Shown here piece by piece: positions 48,401 to 62,560 of a DNA stretch of 64,000 nucleotides. The stretch lies in contig CM063503.1 of NCBI GenBank assembly GCA_032207245.1, positions 59,444,817-59,508,816 on the forward strand, read 5' to 3'. The first letter of the stretch is position 1. Every line of letters starts with the position of its first letter. This DNA is from Pardosa pseudoannulata. Its lineage: Eukaryota > Arthropoda > Arachnida > Araneae > Lycosidae. The position numbers were made by a program, and so were the translations under genes. The notes beneath the pieces were generated by a model. That model saw only the letters and a program-made list of their open reading frames with translations. It was not told where the DNA came from and searched no databases.

Positions 48401-51400
48401 AAATAAACAGATAACACATCCAAACATCCAACACAACATTATACTGACAAAAATAAATTATAATAATCAAGCTACAAAACATAGAATAGTAAGCAACTAT
48501 AACACAATGAATAGCATCAATATGCATTACCTTGTATCTTGGCTTTGCTGCTAATCTTGTCATTTTTAAAGCATGACTAGTTGTGGTTGTCTGTGTTGAT
48601 TGGCAGAAAGTGGTCTTTCTGCAGTATTATAGTGTGAATAAGTTCTAAACAGAAAAAGAAACATCCTTTAGTTATGTAAAACAAGTTTTAAAAGCAAATT
48701 TCTACAATCATAGATAATAGTTATCAAAACTTCTCTTATTTAAAGACATCTGTAGTTAAGATCAGTTAGGAGATTGACTGCAAACTTCACTCATACATTA
48801 TGGAACAAATGCAATAAAGGAATCTCTAAAAGGAAAATCTAAATAGAAGAAATTACTACAGACCACTCTGTAGCAAAATACTAGGAAATTCAACATAGGA
48901 AATTAGAATGTTGAAGAACTTTTACTGTATCTACCTAAACACAATTAACTGCTTTACTTGACACATTTGATAATCTGTATTTGTAATAACTCAGACGTTT
49001 TCTATTCTTATTTGCTTGTAGTAAAAATATGGTACTGCTTTCCTACCTTCAATCACAATGATTAGATTCATTGTTAATCAATAGCTAGCCACTAAATGAT
49101 AAAATTGTTACTTTTGTCTTGATTTTGGTATTTCATATGCTGAATTTTATATACTGTGATATACATACCTCCTAGCAAACCTTCTTCAACTCTCTCTCTC
49201 ACTCTCTTATTTCAGATTGGACATACAGATTCATACATTTTGTCACTTTATTTTATATTTCATACTTTGTTTCAATTTCATCATATTTTATGTCAAAACA
49301 TAAAATCTGTTCATATCAATAAGTATACTACCTATTTTTCCAAATCTGATAGATTAATAAAACTCAATGCATTAATTGAATCAAATATTTAACAAAAAAA
49401 TCACAAAATATAAAATAGTTGTTTCAATTAAATAAAAGATTTGTACAATTAGAAGCAAAATTGTATGGAGAGTAACTCACTCGTTAGATTTATAAATCAT
49501 AAATGCATCCTCCTCTTCATCATACTGAACATTCTCCAGAAACTTCGCCTTTTCTTCAGGATTAAGAAAATTGTCTATTACTAAATTCCTGCAAAGTTTA
49601 GAGAATCCAATAAGAACAAATATGGAAATACTAACTAATATATAATAAAGGTAAAAATAACATACAAAACATTAGCATTTTACAGATGTTCATTAAATAG
49701 TTTAAACATAGTTCAAAACTAGTTACCTATAATATGTAAATCAAGCTAGACAATAGATTAGAAATATCTGATATATATACGACATGACTTCCTTATATAC
49801 CTATTACATCATACATTTATTTTTATTTCATATGACATCGGAATCATCATTCACATACTGTTTTCAACATTCAAAATAGATTTTATTTCTCAAGATAACC
49901 ACATCATAAGTAGAGCTGAAGTACTGCTAGCTGACTAAGATCAAAGCATTAATATTCATTATATGGAGACATTTCATTACATAGATATTTCATTTTAAAA
50001 CTAAATAATTCACTATTACAATACTTCTTTTACTGTACCCTTATTACTGTACTCCTTTAGGGATTTCCCTTTAGAATGGCCCAGACCAGGCCCGTAGGGT
50101 GTCTGGATTGATCAACTAATTAACATCAAAATCTTCTCAACCAAACTAAATAAACTGTTTGGTTGGCTAATGAAAAATGCAGAGAACATGCAGGCCCCAT
50201 ACCAATACTGAGTCTGGACTGTTCCAACATTCTTGAAAGTAATGTTTCTACTGTACCTTCTATTTATATTTTTTTCATTAAATAAATGGGATAGTGAATA
50301 ATTTATTCACTATACCATTTATATAATTGTATTTGTATGAAATGTATTTGAATTCATTTGTATTACAATGTATTAATATGAGCTGCTGTGGATTGTACAC
50401 CTGGGGACACTTAAAAAATCTTACACCTTTAAGGTAAATAATCCTTGTTGGTGCAGCCAATACTCTATACTAGACAGTAATAAACAAAAAAAAAATCTTA
50501 AACTGTCCCCTACAATTAGTAGTTTTTGATTTCTAAAAATGTTTCAACATTTTAAAAAGCATTGTTACCATTGCATATAAATACACTGATATATTTATGT
50601 TACACTGGTAAAGATTGGTACTGATAATAGCTGTTATGAGATTTTTTAAAACCGTGTCTGGGGCATATAAAATATGTTCATGGTCACAATGTTCTCATGT
50701 TGTCAAACAATATCTCTGGAGGATCAAACAAAGCTTGGAGGATCTTCTTCTTGGTCCCTTCTTCTGAATTGCAAGGACCTTCTTGGGCAAAGTCATTCTT
50801 TCCCCTAGCTTTTCTCATCAAATGAATGCAACCCTTCTTGGGGTTTTGCCCAGTCATCAGCTATAGTGATTCCTCAATCAAGAGAAGCTGCATATACCCT
50901 TTATCATGGATCAGTCAGATTTTGCAACATGGGCTATTGGATCTGGTATAGTCTTTTCTACACACAGAAGGATGAGTAATAACAACAACAACATGAGATT
51001 TTACATGATATAAAGTACCAATTGCAGCTAGAAGTTACAAGAATGCTGAACCTAAAAACTAACACTTTTGGCTAATTGTTTCTGAGTTTTGCTCCATAGC
51101 CTTAATAAAACCTTAAATTTAAATTCTGCAGTATAAAAAAATAAAGATGGCATTCAAAAGAGGAGGAACACAACTAGATGTTACAACAACCTTAAGGTAC
51201 AAAAATGTAAACACTTTATGGCTAATCATTTTCAGTAATGCCCCACGTTGGTACATGTTACATTAAAATTTTTTTGTATAGAATGCAGATTACAATCAAA
51301 AGGGCAAGGTAAAGAATTAGATGTTAAAGAACACCCAAATATAAAATTTCAACAATCTAACAGTTAATTGCTTTTCAGTTATAGGCAGAAGCATTAATAT

Positions 51401-52325
51401 ATGTAATACTGAAATTTTTTATTATATAGAGTTCAGATTATATTTAAGAGGAGAGATGCAGAACTAGATGTTATAATAGCTCTAAATACAAAATCTCAAC
51501 ACTGTACAGCTAATCATTTTTGAGTTATGCCCACACAAATTAAATTTCGATATAAGATATATTACTGCATATTATATAAAAAATTTTTCTTTATATAGAG
51601 TTCAGATTTCAATCAAAAGAGGATCACAACTAGATTTTATTTTAGTCTTAAAAACAAGATTTTGATCTGTTATAGACAATAGTTTTTAGTTATGTATCCC
51701 ACAGCCTCAAAACACATTATATTGAAATTCTTCATTATATAGAGTGCAGATAGCAATCACAAGTAGAAATGCACATTTATATGTTATAATAGTCCTAAAT
51801 ACAAAATTAGAGAAAGTTGAAATGAATAAAGAGATGAATACAGGGTTACCTGGTAAGATGGTCATATATCCAGTTTTTTATGAATATGTCTTCTGTTTTA
51901 AATTTCTGTCTTACAGAAATTCAAAATTTGACAAAATATTTAGGACTTCTGGTTGGAGACAATTAGAAAGCAACAAATAAATGCCATTTATGAGGCTTTA
52001 ATTGTTTAAATGTGAGATATAAGTATTGGGCCTAGAAAAGATCTTTTGTTTAAAAAGTAGTACAAGATACTTATTGTGACACATTTGAATATTACAGGAA
52101 TTTTTTTATCTCATTTATATATAAGCCTTGAATTTTGCATACACTTTTAAAAGAAAAATGTGCTCTTGGCTTATACATGACCCAGCAAATATTTCGAAAT
52201 GTATGATAATCATTATCAATTTTATAACTTTAGAGTCTCAAAATTTAAAATAGTATAAAACTATGAAGCTTTGCTGTAAGGGTTTGTTAGCATTATTAAT
52301 TCTAGTACTTTCACCACTTGGGATC

Positions 52326-52364
<39 letters not shown>

Positions 52365-55300
52365 AGAACTGTTTGAGTTGAGTATTGGTCAGCAGAAAAA
52401 AAATATTCTCAGTTCAAGTTCTTTAATACACTTTAATTTGTATAAATACTAGCATTATTTTCATCAAAATTTTAAAATAAAATCAATTAAAAAGAGAAAA
52501 GCATTTAATATATAATGATTATATTTATATCAAGGCATTCTTCACATAATTTTAGTGTGATTATTTTGTGGCATGATAAATTAAAAGATGGAGAAAGATA
52601 AATGATTTTTTTTTAAATTGTTAGAACTTTGAGTGGCCAAAACAATTTCTTCTCAATTAGAATTTACCTGGAAAATAACCATATTACCAAAGACAATTTT
52701 AAAAGAACTAATTATTTATCTGCTAATGGCAGATAAATTTAGTTAAGACTTTCAAAAATTTCTACAGTCACCCTTTTATTTAAAACAACAATATATTCTT
52801 AAAATGAGCAGTCTAAATTATACTTACGTAAGCTTAATATCTCGAGTTAATGCTTCAATGGCTTGTTCTTTTTCTTGTCTTTCAAATGAATTTATTTCCT
52901 TTTCATCATTTATGTCATCTTTAAGAGCTTGTAAACGTTGGAATAACTTTTTCAGTTTCCTTGTTTTAATTTCAACTTCTTGTTGCAGTGAGTCATAAGT
53001 TTCTTTTCTTTCTAATGTGTTAAATTCCTCTTCTATAAGTTTCTTTTTAATATCTCGCTCAATATTCTGAAATTTATTTTATGCTTTAATTTAATCCTTT
53101 AAAATTATTTCTTATAATACTATATCAGATAAAACTAACAAAATACACATTTATTCATTAGAAAACTTTGCATCAGACATCATTCATAGGTTATTAAAGT
53201 TTTTTTAAAAATGCTGAAACAAATTTATATGTATAATAAAAACAATAGCCAACTTACAATATGAAAAATCAAATAACTTTTAAACAGGTGATAAATTTTA
53301 AAAAAAATTAATTCTTTGCTTCTATAACCAGAGATGATTTTAAAAATTGTAAACTTCCTTGACGTTTTTAGTTATAGTTATCACCAGCACAAATATTATT
53401 TACAAGCTCATTAATATTTATTACTTATAAACATTAAAAATTTACCAAAATGTCTACAAAATAAATAACATTTCTGCATAAAAGCATTTTTTTATTGTTT
53501 CTATCTATATTTTACTAATCCTAAGAGTAATCCAGATATAATGGAAAATAATGATGTATAAATTCATAAAGAGAAAGCAATTTTACAAGAATGAAATTTT
53601 ATTCCTTGCCAAAGATACTTCAATAATGAACATGGGTTATATTTCTTTCTTGTGTAGTTTGGTAGAACCAACTCTAATCTAGAAAACCCAAGCTTTCTAT
53701 AATAAAAGCTTTTTGTGTGGCAGAAAATTATAACAGCCACTGTATTAACTTAATTGTTATTAGTTACTTTATATTAAGTGCCACTCAGATTGTATAGGAG
53801 TTAGCATATTGTGTCAATCCATTGGGTTTGAGTTTGATTCCCAAGTAAGGTTTGGATGTATTTGTGTGTTGTCCCCTTCTAGGGAGTTATGTTACCTTAC
53901 TTGTATGATGTTCCCATAATAAAAAGGGCCACAAACCAGTAGATAGTATGATGAAATGCTAAAAAAACCAAGTGTCTTGCATTTATAAAAAAAAAATTAA
54001 GTTACTAAATATTTCTTTCATTGATAAACCTAACCAAACAAGATTTTGAATATACTGAAAACTCCTCCATAAAAATATATAAAATAGGATATATCATAGA
54101 TAAAATATTGGTATAGATCATACAAACTTTAAATAAATATCAAAATATATATATTAAACATTTTACTTCTTACATTTTACTGTAGCCAAGAAACTCAAAA
54201 AATGGGGAGAGAGGTGGAATCATAGTGAATGAGTTTTTTTCACATTACACTCTAAAAACCATTACTATTAAACAAAATTGATTATAAATATTTCCAGAAA
54301 TATCTTAGCAAAGCTAACATACCTAAAAACTAAAAAAATGTGAAACACACTGAATTCACCATATAAATCTATATTCATATAACCTCAAAATTCAGTTAAA
54401 TAAGATTTTTTTAAAAAATTTAAATAGAATATCAAAAATATAAGATTTATTCCATCATACTTTTTGTTCAGCTAACTCTTGACGTCTTTTTTCCAACATT
54501 CGCTGTTGCTCATTAGTGTGATCAATTATATTTTTTCCTCCACAAAGCAATTTTGCTTCCAGTTCCTAGAACAGAAAGTAATGCTGTTATTGATAATTTA
54601 TATAAAAGAAGTTATTTTAATTTCATTAAAATTTATCTCTATAAATTTTAATATTTTCTGATGTACAAAGTATGTTTTCATATTCTTTTTCATAAGACAA
54701 AATTATCTCCCTCCTGACAATTTTGCTCATTAGCTCTCATTTCCATTAACTCTCCACTATTGTAACATTTTTTATTGCAAAACTTTTAAGAAATTGTAGG
54801 TTTTCTTTTGAATTTTTTTTCCAGAATACAACTCTAGAAATGGAAGGTTTCTTGAACAATAGTTAAACTGTTTTACAAAAACCTATCATAGTTTGGCATG
54901 TTTGGTTTTAGAACATTTTATTTTAATTTCTCAGTTGAAGCCTTAGAGAGCTTTGGAACAGAATTTTTTCCAAGTCAAAATTCAATTTGTGTCACAATGT
55001 AAGCATAAAATAGGTTTTACATATTTAACTCTTATGACTTTCTAGCTTCCTTTACTGACAATCATTTTAATTAACATCAGAACAAAATAGCACTGATGAT
55101 TTCTAACTCAATCTGAGAATTAAAAGAAATGTTCACTGCATGAAAGATAAGGCCAGTCTCATAACACAGGTAATAACATTTTCCATTTTTCCTTTGTTCG
55201 AGAATTCCACATAGAATATGAAAAGATCTACACATTTAATAAAGGTTCATGGGAAGTTTAGGTTTGGTTGGGAGTGCTATAGTCTACTTTTTTTACAACA

Positions 55301-58300
55301 AGAGGGCTAATAAGACTGAAGGTGCATGGAAGATATACCAAGCGTAGAACTGGAAAAAATGAAGACAGCATTATAAGAATTTTTTTAATTCAGACATTAA
55401 ATAAATATTAATACTTTTGCTGCATACCACTTTGTAGGATAGGTTACAGAAATACTAGTTACAAGCTGCATGTGACCTGCAGTTTGTGATTTTAAAACCC
55501 TTGGTGTACATATAAAAACTAATGAAATTTTATCCCTAGCAAAATAATTTTCTATAAAATAAGTTAAAATATAGAAATTTGAAAACCAATATAACTTATA
55601 GATACCATGAAAAAATTTTAATTCTAACCTGCAATTGACTTTTTATTTTTTCCTTTGCTTCATTTTCCATTCTCAGCTCTTCATCTTTAGCTTTTATGTC
55701 CCTTAAAATCTTTTCTTTCTCCTATAGAAATAAGACAGTTTAAAGATACCTTTCAACAACACTTAAATAAAACATTCAGAATAAATACAAAAACAAAACA
55801 TACTTCAGTCATGAGATTTTGTTCATTTAAGTAAGCTACGCGTTCTTCCATTAGAAGATGCTCCATTTTTCTTACTATTTCCACACTAGCAGGTTCCATT
55901 TGCTCAATGACATCACCTTCAATAATCTTATTTTCTTTCTTTTTCTTTCTTTTAGCTTCTTTTAATGCCAACTGGGCTTTCAAGCTGAAATATCACACAA
56001 ATAAAATATACTGTATAATGAAACAGAAAACTCTTACTTTAAATATATTTGTATACAATTCAAGCTTTGCCAAAATTAATAAACTTAAAAAATCAACCTG
56101 CATCTTTCAAGTAAACTCCTTCAAAAAGGAAAACACTAAATAGTAATTTCTTTTCAACTTTTTTTTTAGATTATACTTCAGTACATTTAATGTTTTCTGT
56201 CCAAGACAAAATCATTAGTATAATAATTATTCTTATTAATACTGTCACAGTAATTGTTTATTTTGGACTGTTAGATCATTTTTAAAGATTTAGTTAAGGA
56301 TATATTTGGTTCATTTTTACTGTACAAATTATGTACAAAATTTTAAACAAGAATCAAGAAACTTAATGTTATGGACAATCAATAGGCAGTTTTTTTTAAT
56401 TATAAATATTGTGCATTTACTATTTATAAATGAAAGTCTACACTAATAGTGATAGTAAAATCTAATTAAATAAAATTAATTAAATTGATTAATGTTCTTG
56501 GTTATGTTTAATTTCAAAGTTATTGATGTTAAATTCAGTGACAATTTTTGAAAAATCTTAATGTTTGAATTTGATATTTATATCAATTATTTAGAGAATT
56601 TAATATTTTCATTTAAAACTTATATAAATGGTTTATATAAATTGTTTGGAAAATATGATATTTATTTTTAAAATAAGATTTGAAAAGAGTATGAGTGAAC
56701 TCTCAGGGTAATTTAATAAGTTAGTTAGGAATATTAAATTTTTGATTTTAAGTTAAATTTGATTATTATTCTGGAATTTGCCATGAAGGAGAGCTGCCTA
56801 CATGGGCAAATCTTTCTGAAGGTATAAAATTATAGTGATAAATAATAAAACAATAAATTATTAAACTAACCATTATATTAATCCTAATATGGATAAAAAT
56901 TTATTTAGAATCACAGATAATATGCAGAAAACTAAACTTGGTTTGTGAATTCACACACATATAAATATCATTGAAGTTTTAAATGCCAGATTATCACTTT
57001 TTAGAAGTCTATGTTAAGACCTTGAAATCTGAGAGAATTTCCTCTTCCCTTTTCACTTGTGCATAGTTATGATTTAAACATGACACATGTAGCACATCTA
57101 GTGATAAAAATAGTTAATTTTTGCATTCCACAAAATAAAATTTTTTCTCCCCAACTGCCTGTCTATGTTTTACAGATTTTCTACACTTAAAGCATCTACA
57201 TTATGGATACAAGTTTTAAATCTATCTGACTGTTTTTCTACTATTCGCTATGAATTCTGCATCATTGTAAATACATATATATGAATACATGAACATAACT
57301 GAATAATTGTCTTCTGGGAGTTAAAACTATAAACTAAAAGAAAAAAATCTAAATCAATTTCAATAGAACTTACCGAGATATCTCTTCCTTATATTTAAGT
57401 AAGATGGCATCTTTAGGATCAATGCAAACAACAGGTTTGTTCTTGATGTTTTTAGCTCTATTGGCATACCTAAAAAGAATTCAACAATAAATATATAAAT
57501 ATGAGCGCAAGAGGTTTTTTTAATAATAATTAGTAGATCTCCATTAATTTTAATAACATCTTTTTTCTTTTAATCTCCCTTTGCATGTTCTAGTATTTAC
57601 GATAGCCCATTGTATATGCCACTTAGAATAAGATTAAATACATACCTTAAAGTTGTAATAGTCTCATCATAATTGTAACTTGAAGGTCCTATATTTGCAA
57701 TCATAATGGTTTTTGCATTTCCTCCCAAGGAATCTTGTAACAGTCTTGTTAATTTTGAATCTCTATATGGAACATGGGTACTTTTACCATCAACAAGAGC
57801 AGATATTACATTGCCCAGAGCTGATAATGAAAGGTTAATTTTTATTGATTCTTTTTGTGTAAAGCCCTATAACAAAAAAGGCATTATTTGTACATAAACA
57901 GAAAATTACCATTTAACCCTGTGAATCACAGTCAGATGACCAAAAAATTTCATGATTCTCTTTCTTGTCTAGAAGTTACTTCCACTACATGAAATTTTTT
58001 TTTAATCTTTTGCATATTCTGAGGATTACAATATAATCAATCCATCATACCCTAATAAAAATTAAATTAAGTATCACAGAAATGCTTTACCAGTGTAAAA
58101 AGAAAGATAGATGAATGATGCACATGTTTTTAGTTCCCAAGTACCAAAAATCAGTCTACATTTTAATAGAACAATCTCAGCTTAGTAACAAGGGAAAGGT
58201 AAAAAAAAAAAGTTTTCTGATTATTTTGGCCATCATGAGATTCAAAGGGTAAATTATAAAAATTCAAGTGGTAGATGTGCATCTTACATACAAAACTCAC

Positions 58301-59261
58301 TGAGGAAATTATAAAACATTTAGTTTTTACTATTACAGAACTGATAATTGATAATCATAAAAAACCTTACCACAGCACCCGTTTTTGATTGCTTCTCTCT
58401 TCCAGCTAAATCTACAAGATTCAATTTCCCAATTTTAACATACTGATTTCCTTCAGTATCCGATTCACAAGACTCTATACTTATAGTGAAGATAGCATGT
58501 GACCTGGAGCTATGAGCATTCATATTGGTTGTTCTAAAAGAAAGAAATATGTAAGATTTAAATAACAAAATCAAGTCATAAAATATGCAACAGCCTTCTG
58601 TAAAATACTACAAATATAAAGTTTAATATTTAGAGTCAATAAATATAAATAATAAAACATGCAAGATTATTAATATAGCTGCAATGAGCTTTTTTCATAG
58701 AACTTTAATGCAGTTTTAACATTAATAGCTGTGTCTTGCTGTTACCTATTAAAATTTAAACAAATTAAATCTTTACTCAAAATCATTTTATAAACAGCTA
58801 AAATGATACATCATTTTTAAATAATTTTCCTAAATTTATGCTCTTACAAAATTCAGAAATGTGTGCACTAACTCAAATCCTGTATTAAGGGGTTAAAAAA
58901 AAAAAGTAATGTAAAATCTTCAACCGAATAAAGTATTATTTTTATACCATAATGAGAAAAGTGTTTTATAAAATATATTCAATATTTATAGCTTACATTT
59001 TAACAAAACAGAACAATTGCTAAAAGTATTCAGCAAATTTTTACTAAATTATGCTATAATTATTTTAAAAGAATTTATCTTATAGACAATAGGATATATT
59101 GACAATACAAACCCAATGCTTCTATTGCGCTTTCCATCAATCATAACTTTTTCTAGCTCTTGGATTGTTTTGCAGACTGTTACAGTTAAATCCTGAAGAC
59201 AAAATATAGGTATATTGAATATTTTTATATATTTATAATTCTTTGATATAAATATATATAT

Positions 59262-59322
<61 letters not shown>

Positions 59323-62300
59323 TTATCATAATTTATATAATATAGAGATTACATGGCAATTATTTTGTAGATAATGCATCAATTCATAGCATTAGCATAG
59401 TAATATTTAGTGATTATCATCTATTTGGTTATTTTATTTAATATTTGCCTATACAGTATCTTTACAGTCTCTGACAAATAATAAACAATCCCTCAATATT
59501 CTGGTTAACCTCTAAGGGTTGCTGCCAAAGCCATGTTGGCATAGAAAACAGTTTTTAACTGCAATTCTTGAACTTAAAATTAACCAGACTGAAAGTTAAA
59601 TCTTGATTTACATGTTGCTACTTTTAACCCTGTGATTTTTTCAGCTATATGTATGTATGCCCTCACTTTAATATCAGTCTGGTTGATAACAACATAACAT
59701 TGTAACTTCCAAGATTCAGAAATGCCAAAACCTTAGATTTTTGCCTTTGTATCACAACACTACGCTAAATTGGTCACAGAAAGGAAATCAGAGTTAAAAG
59801 TAAAACTGGTTAGATTCTGAATAAACCTTATTGCTTGAGCCTCAAAATTCAAATGATTAATGTAAAAAAAAAATCTATCAATGTATGGTCTGAAAGCTAT
59901 ATAAGTATATAAGCATTATTAGAATATTGTTTAACTGTTATATGTATGTATGTATGAGATCATTAAAAAAAACAAAGTCAAACTACTTCAACAATACTCA
60001 AAATGGATTATTTAAAGTTTAAAAATTAAAGTTTCCTTGTAGGTACATAGACGCAATACTTAATATGTTCAATATCCAATAACTTACTATCAAAATAAAT
60101 ATTTGCATTGAAATTTAAGCTCTAAAATTTACTGTGATTATAATACTTCCTTTTACTTTGTACAAGAAAGTAAAAAATTGAAGGATAAAAATTAAATTAA
60201 GCATAAAGCCTTATCATTATAAAATAAAGCTGATAAAACCATACAAGCACAAAATTTTAATACCAGAGTACCAAAAGTCAACTAAAATTATATTATTACT
60301 TCTTTCCAAAAGTACACAGCACCCAGGCTATTTTATTTTAATCTATCTGAGGTGATTAAGAAAAAAGTATGTTTCACACCAATTTGTCACAGTTATTTTC
60401 CATATTTTTATTAGACAGATATTTATGAATGAGGAATTTTCACGTTTTCTAATTTTATTTTTAAAAAATAGAAGACAAAAGTAAACAGGACAGTATTTTT
60501 TAAATTTAATTTGGGGCTTTAATTAGTGATTTCTAATGGGTTTTATATCGACTCTTTAACGTCTCTTAAAAATGCTACTTTCTCTCCGCCGAGTTTGTGA
60601 CATCACAATTCATGAAAACATCGACAGCTTATGTTGTTTATATGGGAGGAGGTGACTTTTTAATTTTTTTCCTATTCAAATAATCACATATAATAGAAAT
60701 TTTTTATTATGTTTGATATCATCAAAAGGTCATATTCTAAATACTGTATTGTGCCACTATGTACAAATACATCTAATTGCAATAAAAAGATTTTTTCAGT
60801 GTTCCAAAGAACCCAATATATGTAAAACTTGGTCTAATGCTATGAAAACAGATGAGAAATTAAACATCCAAATTATCAAAAAAATCATCTCTTTGTGTTT
60901 GTGAAGACCATTTTACTGCAACTAAACTCTTTTTTTTTTAATATTGCATTTAAAAGTACTGTTGGTTAACCAGTACTATTTTAACTTTAAAAATATTTCC
61001 TCGTTTTGGAGTATTTCCACAAAACTTTGTAACTTTATAATGAGTGTATGAAGAAGAATATAAATTACAATAACTATTTGATACATAACTCACAAAAAAA
61101 ATTATTTATTCGCAAGGTGTTTAAATATTTCCTTAAGAGATATCTATTTTCTTGAATTTAGCAGTTCACACTGTGACATCTTTTAATTAAATTGGAAGTG
61201 AATTTGAAAAGGTATATTATTTTTAAAATACTCTACTCTGATATTACTTAAAAAATGTAAATTTAATTCCAGAAACTACATACAGTTTTTGTTTTACATT
61301 TATATTAGGCAATAAAAATGTATATTTAATATATAAATCAAAATGAAGAAAAGATTTAAGTATAGGAAAATACTATGAAGAATCTGAACAATCCATACAT
61401 TTCAAATAGTCATTTGTGATTTTTTTTTTCAATAAATAGTAGAGAGAATATATATTTATAATTAAAGTACCAGAGCACAATATTAATTTCAGATTTCAAC
61501 ACAAACAAATAAAATCTGGGTATTAAATTTTCTGAAATTTATACATCATTATTTCCATTTGCCATCAAAACCAGGTTCTATATAGATCAAATAAGCCAAT
61601 TTATATTTAATCTTTTCCTATTACATTTCTTGTTTACTTTAATTTATGAGCCCAAATTATTGGGCAAGCTTATGTTATACCTAAATTAACTCAAAAGTGT
61701 ACATGCCATACTGTTATATGATGTGTACACATCAATTTATGCTAATATAATTTTACAAAATTCCTTCATTCATTTCTATAAATTATTAAACAAAGAACCT
61801 TTAATGTAATATAGCCATGATTGTTTTGATTAAAAATAATTCTTGAGATAATCTCTTTTGAATATTAATATGAAATAATTGGTATTTTGCATACAGAAAA
61901 AAAAGTAAACTTTTAAGAAAGATAATAAATAGGGATTTTATAATAGTTTTATAATGATCTTCATAATCATACTTGATGGTGGTTTTAATACATAATCTAA
62001 GAATGTTGTGCCAAAAATGGATTTTAATATATTTTCAACTTCATTATTACAATACTTTTTGGATATTTTTTTTACCAGATCATATTAACATTTATACATA
62101 ATTTCCAATTAAAAAATATTAATACCTTTTCTATTTTTTATTTAAACATTACTTCTATCTCTCTATATATGACTTCATACTGCAACAGCAAATGTGTATG
62201 TGTGCATAAATATTGATATGTTTGACCTGTTGTCAGTGTCTACAATCTCAATAGTTTTATATTATTAATAGAGCACTTACAAATTTGAAGTACATTAAAA

Positions 62301-62484
62301 TAAATTAAAAAATATGAAAAATTATTTTATATATATTTTGGTTTTGATTCCTCATATTTCCTGCTCATATAAAATCAGAGTTATTTCCAAAAAAAGAAAA
62401 CATTGATATGTTGTAAATTTTCTCGAGAATGTCAGACTGTTCTTTGGTAAGTCCAGGTAAGAGAGACATTTTGAACAAATGTAG

Positions 62485-62560
<76 letters not shown>

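Noticed and set aside
61791..62300. Copy B-only block as a transposon insertion
   Set aside because: No terminal inverted repeats, target duplication, poly-A tail or coding remnant; the filler in copy A points to a deletion instead.
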